A stretch of 64,000 nucleotides of DNA from Paenibacillus tuaregi (GTDB taxonomy: Bacteria; Bacillota; Bacilli; Paenibacillales; Paenibacillaceae): positions 2,225,963-2,289,962 of the forward strand of contig NZ_LT575476.1 of assembly GCF_900086655.1 (NCBI RefSeq), written 5' to 3'. The notes under the pieces were generated by a model. The model was not told the origin of the DNA, made no database searches, and saw only the letters and a list, made by a program, of their open reading frames with translations. Position numbers and translations under genes: made by a program. Positions 24,293 through 30,643 of the stretch are shown here, one piece after another. The stretch's first letter is position 1; each line of letters begins with the position of its first letter.

Positions 24293-24496
24293 ATGGACAA
24301 ACGTAAAGTCATCATTGCCTATCAACGTGGGTTCCTCACCCTGCAGGAGTGTGCTCAAATTCTTGGTGTTGAGAGAACGCATGTAGAGACTCTCCTGGTC
24401 AGGGACAAGGATACAGCTGAAGGAAGCACTGCTCTACCCATTGTTGTAGGCAAAGATGCCTTGAGAGGCATGCCGGGAACATACGAGGCGAATTAA
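24293..24496 (+). CDS. Small helix-turn-helix-like protein
   Basis: A 67-residue protein, family not recognised. The N-terminal half reads as a helix-turn-helix: L-T-L-Q-E-C-A-Q-I-L-G-V followed by E-R-T-H-V-E-T-L-L, similar to the DNA-binding unit of small excisionase-type or MerR-type regulators. The C-terminal half is short and Gly-rich. The SD GGAGG is buried in a hairpin. A TATAAT at 24231-24236 may drive it. It has its own terminator and is absent from this position in B. subtilis. Confidence 0.6.
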   Translation: MDKRKVIIAYQRGFLTLQECAQILGVERTHVETLLVRDKDTAEGSTALPIVVGKDALRGMPGTYEAN

Positions 24497-24506
24497 TATG
24501 TGAAAC

Positions 24507-24540
24507 GCACGGTCTACCGTATTAGGGGCCGTGCTTTTTT
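24507..24540 (+). terminator. Terminator
   Basis: GCACGG pairs with CCGTGC around a 16-base loop, followed by T6. Confidence 0.75.
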
Positions 24541-24650
24541 ATTTTGGCGGATGGATCCACGAACCAATTCCTGTTGAATAAGAACCGTTTCTCTCCACTT
24601 TCTCTATACACAAAACTCCTATAAAATTCCCTTTAACCCCATATTTATGA

Positions 24651-24675
24651 TATAATAAGAACATATGTTCTTATT
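24651..24675 (+). promoter_or_regulatory. -10 box overlapping a 22-bp perfect palindrome with SOS-box form
   Basis: TATAAT (24651-24656) runs into a perfect palindrome at 24654-24675, centred on GAAC-ATAT-GTTC. Twelve of fourteen positions fit the Bacillus LexA box CGAACRNRYGTTYC. It lies 60-80 bases before the split sigma pair and would block a start near 24663. Confidence 0.55.
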
Positions 24676-24736
24676 CAACTTTTCTTGTTGTTATTCGTCT
24701 ATTAATTATTGAAAGTACATAGGTGGAGGGGATTAT

Positions 24737-25081
24737 TTGTTAGTCCAGAAAGAGAGCATATTTGAGCAGTATAAGGCAGAACTTTACCGGATCGCTTGGC
24801 GGCTGCAGTATAAAGCTAAGGTCATTCGCAGACGGGAAACCTCATTTTATGATATGGAACCCGCAGACACCAGAACCTTTACCACAGACTCTGATAATAA
24901 GATCGTAGTGGACCAGCTTTTAAGCAGTTTGCCCGCACAGGGACGTACAATTTTACGTAAGCTCTACATGGAGAACCGAACGGAAAAAGAGGTGGCATGT
25001 CAATTAAAGATTAGTCAACAGGCGGTGAGTAAATGGAAAAAGAAAATGATCCAGCAATTATCCCGGACCATGTGTTCCTAA
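24737..25081 (+). CDS. Sigma-70 region 4-like regulator (half of a split sigma pair)
   Basis: A 114-residue protein from TTG 24737 behind GGTGGAGGGG. Residues about 60-110 form a sigma region 4 helix-turn-helix: L-L-S-S-L-P-A-Q-G-R-T-I-L, then E-K-E-V-A-C-Q-L-K-I-S-Q-Q-A-V-S-K-W. No region 2 is present. The layout resembles Tn916 Orf7 and the SigO subunit of the B. subtilis SigO-RsoA two-part sigma factor. It overlaps the next gene by 49 bases, and that gene looks like the missing region 2. Direct sigma activity is inferred. Confidence 0.7.
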   Translation: MLVQKESIFEQYKAELYRIAWRLQYKAKVIRRRETSFYDMEPADTRTFTTDSDNKIVVDQLLSSLPAQGRTILRKLYMENRTEKEVACQLKISQQAVSKWKKKMIQQLSRTMCS

Positions 25082-25254
25082 GGCTGCTGCAGCAATCCAG
25101 AAACCACGATGAGGAGGCAACCTTAAAGCTTCTCGAACTGTTTGAAGGCGATATTGATCATTTAAGCAAGTACATTTATATGCCAAGGGAAGATGCGGCT
25201 TCCCAGATTATTGTTGAATTTCTTGAGTTTTTAAAGCAGGAGAAACAAGAATAG
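25033..25254 (+). CDS. Sigma region 2-like / HTH_16 partner protein
   Basis: A 73-residue protein whose pattern D-E-E-A-T-L-K-L-L-E-L-F, then E-D-A-A-S-Q-I-I-V-E-F-L-E-F-L, matches the core-polymerase-binding helices of sigma region 2. It also matches the HTH_16 proteins such as Tn916 Orf8 and RsoA. The first dozen residues are a polar leader. It starts inside the region 4 gene (49-base overlap), so production of the two is coupled. Together they could form one two-subunit sigma factor. No integrase or other transposon gene is nearby. Confidence 0.6.
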   Translation: MEKENDPAIIPDHVFLRLLQQSRNHDEEATLKLLELFEGDIDHLSKYIYMPREDAASQIIVEFLEFLKQEKQE

Positions 25255-25415
25255 AAATTATTTTCTAAACCAGGTTGTATTTCAAGTTCTCAAATTACCT
25301 ATTTAAGTGAAGGGCCAATTAAACCGGAATATGAAATAGCTTGGGAAGAAGCTATTTTAGGGTTCCATCTTCCCGCTCATGGCTCAAACTCATTTGAAAA
25401 GGAGCGATATTTTTC

Positions 25416-27122
25416 ATGAAAAAAATATTGTATGTACCGATCGATGACCGCCCTGTCAACCTGGATGATGTGATCCGGCAGGGGCAAGCCGCAGGGTTGA
25501 AATTAATTACTCCATGTACTGAGGATATTGAGAATCGTCTGGATTCTGTGGCCTTAGCCTCTGGGGACCAGCTATTAGGTACTTCAAAGCCTACCTTCGG
25601 CAATAGCTCACACATTCGGAAATTTATTTTAAACCATGCTTCATCTGCTGATGGATTTATTCTATCTACGGATATGTTGGCTTATGGCGGCCTCATTGGC
25701 AGCAGACGCCTGCGGACAAGCGGGGGAGGGACCTACCCGGAGTATGACTCATCGGTAACCCATCTGCTGGATGTCATCCGCAAGATTAAACAGACTTACC
25801 CGAACAAGCCTGTATTTGTGTTCGATACGATTATGCGCCTTGCCACAACCACTTATGTAGAAGGGCTCACTTCGGATGCGTCGGTTGAGTCACGTAATTT
25901 TATGGGACTGCCGCGCAAGTCTTATACGGAATTTGATGATATTCTGAACAACTATAATGAATCCGACAGCGGTACGCAATATGGGGAAACCACTCATTTC
26001 GATAAAACCCAATATTACAATACTCGGCAGCACAAATTTAAAACCAACTATTATGTGCTCGATCAGCTGGCACGTCAGGGTTACATTGATTTCCTGGCCG
26101 TAGGTGTCGATGATGCCAAAACCCAAGGTGTGCAAATTAATGAAATCCGCTTTGTTGAAAATTATATTAACAGCCACCTGGGCGGCCGCGGGGGGCAAAA
26201 TCCCGACCGGGCCATTATTCTGCCGGATGCGGACGGTTTGGGTCATTCTCTTGTCGCCCGCATGGCCAACCACTTGCACCATGGGGGAAGAAAACCGAAA
26301 TATTCGGTTCAATATTATGGTCCTGAAGGTTCCACCATTATTAATCCGTACGAGTATATGAATGTTCACGACAACATTGTGAGACACGTGGATATCATTG
26401 GTGGGCAATTTGTTACGGATTCACCGGACGTTGAGATTATTGCTATTACCAGCTCCGATGAGGTGCCGCAAGCAGTAAGCCGGATTGAGACAAACGGCTC
26501 TGAACGCCGGGGCACGGTTGTTGTTGATTTTGTCGGCCAGGGCCCGGCCAGCCCTGCAGTAACCGAGGCGCTGCTGGGCAGCCCATCCACGGGGCTTCTG
26601 TTAGGATATAGCGGCTGGAATACAGCAGGCAACAAAATTGGGATTGCCCTCGGCATGGGCCAGTCACGTTATGCGTTCCTTGTGTCCAAGGCAAAGCCTT
26701 CTGTTATGGAGGATGCTGTGGACGCTCATGGTTCATTGCTGTTTAAGCGCTTTTTGAAAGATTATTATTACAAAGCGGTAGCAATCAGTGACATACGGGC
26801 CTACTCAAGAAGCCACAGCAAATATGCCAACCTGCCGCAAGGCGTAGCGGATCAGAATATGGTTGTATTCAACTCCACAGAGGATTATAACCACCTGCTA
26901 ACCCTGCTTCGTGATCTGATGCAGATGCATACAGAAACTCTTCGCTCTAAGAATGCGTTTGGGATCGGAAGCCCGGCAGTGTCGCATGCTGTGCGGCAAA
27001 TCAAAGGGTCCTCTTGGAATTTAGCGGAGTATAAACGTGCACATTTAGATTATTGTGATCCTAACTATATTTGGGGACGTGCTTTTGAGATTACGCTAAA
27101 TCCAATGGTTGATGTGAAGTAA
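25416..27122 (+). CDS. DUF4127 family protein
   Basis: A 568-residue soluble protein starting K-K-I-L-Y-V-P-I-D-D-R-P-V-N, the hallmark of DUF4127. Other conserved-looking segments are A-V-G-V-D-D-A-K-T-Q-G (about 228-238) and the D-A-D-G-L-G motif (about 275-280). There is no signal peptide or membrane segment, so it acts in the cytoplasm. The activity is unknown; the acidic pairs suggest a metal- or sugar-related enzyme, but this is a guess. The ATG at 25416 follows AAAAGGAGCG. It is not at this site in B. subtilis and may be a target of the split sigma pair just upstream. Confidence 0.8.
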   Translation: MKKILYVPIDDRPVNLDDVIRQGQAAGLKLITPCTEDIENRLDSVALASGDQLLGTSKPTFGNSSHIRKFILNHASSADGFILSTDMLAYGGLIGSRRLRTSGGGTYPEYDSSVTHLLDVIRKIKQTYPNKPVFVFDTIMRLATTTYVEGLTSDASVESRNFMGLPRKSYTEFDDILNNYNESDSGTQYGETTHFDKTQYYNTRQHKFKTNYYVLDQLARQGYIDFLAVGVDDAKTQGVQINEIRFVENYINSHLGGRGGQNPDRAIILPDADGLGHSLVARMANHLHHGGRKPKYSVQYYGPEGSTIINPYEYMNVHDNIVRHVDIIGGQFVTDSPDVEIIAITSSDEVPQAVSRIETNGSERRGTVVVDFVGQGPASPAVTEALLGSPSTGLLLGYSGWNTAGNKIGIALGMGQSRYAFLVSKAKPSVMEDAVDAHGSLLFKRFLKDYYYKAVAISDIRAYSRSHSKYANLPQGVADQNMVVFNSTEDYNHLLTLLRDLMQMHTETLRSKNAFGIGSPAVSHAVRQIKGSSWNLAEYKRAHLDYCDPNYIWGRAFEITLNPMVDVK

Positions 27123-27192
27123 TGTTTGGGGGTTGTCCCGAAAGAGGTTAAATTCGAAATAACAACAGCTTACCTTCTGAATATTATCCGGA

Positions 27193-27246
27193 AAATACAG
27201 AAACAGCGGCCCAGAAGATTACACACGAGCCGCTGTTTCTGTATTT
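27193..27246. repeat. Perfect 18-bp inverted repeat
   Basis: AAATACAGAAACAGCGGC pairs perfectly with its complement across an 18-base loop. No T-run follows on either strand, so it is not a clear terminator. It lies between the DUF4127 gene and repeat A copy 2. Confidence 0.7.
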
Positions 27247-27335
27247 CACTGTACAGGCGCCTTCTTGAGTAGATGTCGGCGAACTAAAGCCGGCCGAACT
27301 CAAGATTTCCTTTCGAACAACTCGCATTTTTTGCT

Positions 27336-27533
27336 TATATAAAATGAACTTTAGAATTAACCGACCCCAGCTTCGATCCCGAGTGATTCTGAAGAAGCGG
27401 AGCGCCCGCCTTTGTCTCCGAAATGCCCCTACTTGGATATTTAGTTCAAGCATTTCGGAGACAACAGCGGTCATAAGAACACTCGGCATCGCAGCGCCCC
27501 AATAGGGTAAACTTCATTAGTTCATTTTATATA
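27336..27533 (+). repeat. Dispersed repeat A, copy 2 (198 bp)
   Basis: Second copy of the 16951-17150 element, same orientation. Its terminal inverted repeats are better kept: TATATAAAATGAACT at the left and its complement at the right. The central 115 bases are almost identical to copy 1; the differences cluster near both ends. It separates the accessory insertion from aroC. Confidence 0.88.
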
Positions 27534-27648
27534 AAACAAGAAAATTCGAATCAATACGTGACAGTCATGTATCTAAATATTATAATGAGCAGAGAAATTA
27601 TCGGATTTTAGCCAATTACAGTTTTACAGTTTAAAGGGGGAACGCAAC

Positions 27649-28818
27649 ATGAGTTTACGTTATTTAACTGCTGGGGAGACGCACGGTCCTCAACTCACCG
27701 CGATTATAGAGGGATTGCCAAGTAATTTGAAGATTGATTTTGAAGCGCTGAATTTCCAGCTGCTTCGCCGTCAGAAGGGTTATGGCCGCGGCCGTCGCAT
27801 GCAGATCGAGAAGGATACGGCCACAATCGCGGGTGGAGTCCGTCATGGATATACAACGGGAGCACCGGTTGCGCTGATCGTGGAGAACAACGACTGGAAG
27901 CATTGGCAGAACATTATGAATATTGAGCCAATTGAAGGCTCGGACGAAGAGAAGCGCCGTGTACACCGCCCAAGACCGGGACATGCGGATTTGAACGGTG
28001 GACTGAAATACAATTTGAAAGATTTGAGAAATGTGCTTGAGCGCTCCAGTGCCCGTGAAACAGCGATCCGGGTAGCTTGTGGAGCTATGGCACGTCAGCT
28101 TCTGGAACACTTCGGAATCAAAATTGCCGGTCACGTTATTCGGATCGGGGAAATTGAAGCGCCTCCTCACAACCTGTCGCTGGATGAGCTGCGCGAGGTT
28201 ACAGAGCAGTCGTCCGTCCGGGTTGTCGACGCTGAGACGGAGAAGAAGATGGAAGCCTATATCGATCAGATCAAGCAGGACGGGGATTCGATCGGCGGTA
28301 TTGTGGAATGTATCGTGGAAGGCGTGCCAGTGGGTCTCGGAAGCCATGTTCAGTATGACCGTAAGCTTGACGGGCGGATCGCCCAGGCTGTAATGTCCAT
28401 CAACGCTTTCAAAGGTGTTGAGATTGGAATCGGCTTTGAGGCGGGGACAATCCCGGGCTCCAAGGTGCATGATGAAATTCTGTACAGCGAAGAACGCGGA
28501 TACTACCGGGCAACGAACCGGCTCGGCGGTTTCGAAGGCGGGATGACCAATGGTATGCCGCTTGTGGTCCGCGGTGTAATGAAGCCGATCCCTACTCTGT
28601 ACAAGCCGCTGCAAAGTGTTGATATCGATACGAAAGAGGCATTTACAGCTCAGGTGGAGCGTTCTGATGCTTGTGCGGTTCCTGCGGCCAGCGTTGTGCT
28701 TGAGAGCGTTGTGGCTTGGGAAGTGGCGAAGGCCTTCCTTGAGAAATTCGGCGGGGATTCCATTGAGGAAATTGAGAGAAATGTGAAGAGCTACCAAGAA
28801 CAGCTGGAGAACTACTAA
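27649..28818 (+). CDS. aroC: Chorismate synthase
   Basis: A 389-residue FMN-dependent enzyme (named aroF in B. subtilis) converting EPSP to chorismate. Signatures are the start [22 protein letters not shown]-x-R-M (about 39-50) and R-S-S-A-R-E-T-A (about 126-133). The ATG at 27649 follows AAAGGGGG. It heads the aromatic supraoperon, and its stop overlaps the aroB start by one base. Confidence 0.97.
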   Translation: MSLRYLTAGETHGPQLTAIIEGLPSNLKIDFEALNFQLLRRQKGYGRGRRMQIEKDTATIAGGVRHGYTTGAPVALIVENNDWKHWQNIMNIEPIEGSDEEKRRVHRPRPGHADLNGGLKYNLKDLRNVLERSSARETAIRVACGAMARQLLEHFGIKIAGHVIRIGEIEAPPHNLSLDELREVTEQSSVRVVDAETEKKMEAYIDQIKQDGDSIGGIVECIVEGVPVGLGSHVQYDRKLDGRIAQAVMSINAFKGVEIGIGFEAGTIPGSKVHDEILYSEERGYYRATNRLGGFEGGMTNGMPLVVRGVMKPIPTLYKPLQSVDIDTKEAFTAQVERSDACAVPAASVVLESVVAWEVAKAFLEKFGGDSIEEIERNVKSYQEQLENY

Positions 28819-29912
28819 TGAGGACGCTCACAGTTGAACTGGGGGAGCGTTCATACCCCATTTATATCGGCAGCGGGCTGCTTGAGCAGATCGGATCGTA
28901 TCTTGAGAAGCATTCGGTCAGCACCAAAAGCCCCCTGCTTGTTGTTACGGATGATCATATTGCCCCACTGTATCTGGATGAGACGGTGGAGCAGCTTGTG
29001 CATCATGGATACCGCGTGGTAACCTCTGTTGTTGCGGCCGGGGAGAAAGCAAAATCCCTGTCCGTGTTCGAGGATGTAATGACGGCTGCGATCCAGGGAG
29101 GGCTGGACCGCAAGTCAGCTGTGCTGGCTCTCGGAGGCGGTGTGGTCGGCGACTTGGCTGGCTTTGTGGCCGCCACTTATATGCGCGGAATTAAATTTGT
29201 GCAGATTCCTACTACTATTCTGGCTCACGACAGCAGTGTGGGTGGGAAGGTGGCGGTCAACCATCCGCTTGCCAAGAATATGATTGGTGCTTTTCATCAG
29301 CCGGTTATGGTTCTGTATGACGTGGATACCCTGCAGACCTTGCCCATGAGAGATGTGAAGGCAGGTTATTCCGAGATGATTAAGCACGGCCTGATCTGGG
29401 ACGAAGCATTTGCCGACTGGTGTTACTCGCACGCAGACAGCCTTCTGTCCCTCAACCGGGAAGACCTGGCGTACGGCTTGGAGAAGGGCTGTGCTGTTAA
29501 AGCAGCTGTGGTGTCTCAAGACGAGCAGGAGAACGGGCTGCGCGCCATTCTTAACCTGGGCCATACGATAGGCCATGCCATTGAAGCCGTAGGTGGTTAT
29601 GGCGAATTTCTGCATGGGGAAGCGATCTCGATCGGCATGATCGGCTCTGCGCTGCTGGCAGTCAATAGGGGAAGAGAGCGTTCTATTTATACAAGAACCA
29701 AGGAAATTTTGGAGAAATTCGGGCTTCCTACTGCTTTGCCCAAGCATGTGGATACCGAACAGCTGATCAGTGCTCTCCTTCATGATAAGAAATTTAAAGA
29801 GAACCTGATTGTTTTTGTCCTGCCGGTTGCGATCGGTAAAGTGGAGATTGTGTCCGATATCACATTGGACGAAGTACGAAGTGTAATTGAGCAGCTGAAA
29901 GAGGAGGCTTAA
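28818..29912 (+). CDS. aroB: 3-dehydroquinate synthase
   Basis: A 364-residue NAD+- and Zn/Co-dependent enzyme of the shikimate pathway. It shows the glycine-rich A-L-G-G-G-V-V-G-D-L-A-G-F-V-A-A-T-Y (about 104-121), the P-T-T-I-L-A-H-D-S-S-V-G-G-K loop and metal histidines in N-L-G-H-T-I-G-H (about 241-248). Note A-H-D-S where L-A-Q-V/M-D-S is usual, so His replaces the Gln. Coupled to aroC through TAATG. Confidence 0.96.
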   Translation: MRTLTVELGERSYPIYIGSGLLEQIGSYLEKHSVSTKSPLLVVTDDHIAPLYLDETVEQLVHHGYRVVTSVVAAGEKAKSLSVFEDVMTAAIQGGLDRKSAVLALGGGVVGDLAGFVAATYMRGIKFVQIPTTILAHDSSVGGKVAVNHPLAKNMIGAFHQPVMVLYDVDTLQTLPMRDVKAGYSEMIKHGLIWDEAFADWCYSHADSLLSLNREDLAYGLEKGCAVKAAVVSQDEQENGLRAILNLGHTIGHAIEAVGGYGEFLHGEAISIGMIGSALLAVNRGRERSIYTRTKEILEKFGLPTALPKHVDTEQLISALLHDKKFKENLIVFVLPVAIGKVEIVSDITLDEVRSVIEQLKEEA

Positions 29913-29917
29913 GGCCG

Positions 29918-30301
29918 ATGTATAATCGCGGAATTAGGGGAGCCACTACGGTTACCCGAAATGATGAGAATGAGATTCTTCAGGAGACCGTGGTTCTTCT
30001 AAAAGAAATTGTGGAGCGGAATGAAATCGTTCCGGAGGACATTTGCAGTGTTTGGATCACCATGACTCAGGATTTGGATGCGACTTTTCCGGCACGGGCC
30101 ATTAGGCAGATGAATGGCTGGGACTTGGTTCCCTTGATGTGTTCCATTGAAATTCCGGTTAAAGGCAGCCTGCCCCTGTGTATCCGCCTGATGGTCCAGG
30201 TGAATACAAATAAGAGCCAGCGGGAGATGAAACACGTATATTTAAATGCAGCCAAGGCGCTTCGTCCCGATCTTTCTTCCGCAGGTAGCGAAGGGAAATA
30301 G
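29918..30301 (+). CDS. aroH: Chorismate mutase, AroH type
   Basis: A 127-residue monofunctional, trimeric chorismate mutase making prephenate. Active-site residues of the B. subtilis enzyme are visible: R-G-I-R-G-A-T-T-V (Arg7), T-Q-D-L-D-A-T-F-P-A (Asp/Phe) and P-L-C-I-R (Arg90), followed by V-N (about 95). Six bases separate it from aroB. The C-terminal tail is Ser/Gly-rich. As in B. subtilis, the trp promoter and leader follow it. Confidence 0.96.
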   Translation: MYNRGIRGATTVTRNDENEILQETVVLLKEIVERNEIVPEDICSVWITMTQDLDATFPARAIRQMNGWDLVPLMCSIEIPVKGSLPLCIRLMVQVNTNKSQREMKHVYLNAAKALRPDLSSAGSEGK

Positions 30302-30312
30302 GGCTAAGGTGG

Positions 30313-30342
30313 TTGCTAAACTCAACTGGGATGTTGTATAGT
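30313..30342 (+). promoter_or_regulatory. trp promoter
   Basis: TTGCTA (30313-30318), 18-base spacer, TATAGT (30337-30342). A start near 30349 puts the TRAP triplets at the very 5' end of the RNA. Confidence 0.55.
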
Positions 30343-30347
30343 GTTGT

Positions 30348-30405
30348 TAGTGAGTTTGTAATGAGATGAGTAGAGTTTAGATGAGATGAGCAGAGCAGAG
30401 TTGAG
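30348..30405 (+). promoter_or_regulatory. TRAP-binding site: 11 (G/T)AG triplets
   Basis: Triplets start at 30348 (TAG) and 30352 (GAG). After an eight-base gap nine more follow at exact five-base steps: 30363, 30368, 30373, 30378 (TAG), 30383, 30388, 30393, 30398 and 30403. A further AAG sits at 30408. Eleven triplets with two-base spacers is the known TRAP 11-mer target, and mtrB is at 16678. Confidence 0.93.
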
Positions 30406-30475
30406 CTAAGCGAATGTCCCCTGGGGAGTTGTCCGGTTGCATGCCTGGTAGTGGAAGAGGCGGCAATAGCGGATC

Positions 30476-30514
30476 GTCTGATAGCTAGGTGTATTTTTGA
30501 TATACCCGTCAGAC
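30476..30514 (+). promoter_or_regulatory. Extra hairpin in the trp leader
   Basis: GTCTGA (30476-30481) pairs with TCAGAC (30509-30514), enclosing GGTGTAT/ATATACC. It lies in the long spacer between the TRAP site and the terminator. Confidence 0.6.
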
Positions 30515-30524
30515 CAATCTATTA

Positions 30525-30633
30525 CCTTTGGACAATAGTTTATTTAACTGCACATCGAACCAGCCTCTACTTCGGTAGAGGCTTTTTTGCATATCTGCCC
30601 ATATATGATCATGGATGTATCCAAGACCAAAGG
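30525..30633 (+). promoter_or_regulatory. Potential trpE SD-sequestering helix
   Basis: CCTTTGG (30525-30531) is perfectly complementary to CCAAAGG (30627-30633), which contains the AAAGG of the trpE SD. It resembles the TRAP-dependent SD-blocking helix of B. subtilis trpE. Confidence 0.6.
30563..30588 (+). terminator. trp leader attenuator terminator
   Basis: GCCTCTAC-TTCG-GTAGAGGC followed by T6, a UUCG-capped terminator. CTCTAC (30565-30570) can pair instead with GTAGAG inside the TRAP site (30370-30375), or GCCTCT with AGAGGC at 30456-30461, giving antiterminator forms. Confidence 0.9.
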
Positions 30634-30643
30634 AGTGAGGGAC

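Noticed and set aside
24737-27533. Integrative conjugative element (because of orf7/orf8-like genes)
   Set aside because: No integrase, excisionase, relaxase or transfer genes are present and no attachment repeats bound the block.
30441-30488. Trp-sensing leader peptide in the trp leader
   Set aside because: The 15-codon frame has no tryptophan codons and its possible SD is too far. It is probably incidental.
30411-30562. T-box for tRNA-Trp in the trp leader
   Set aside because: No conserved T-box sequence of the AANNTGGGTGGTACC type was found, and the terminator is fully explained by the TRAP system.
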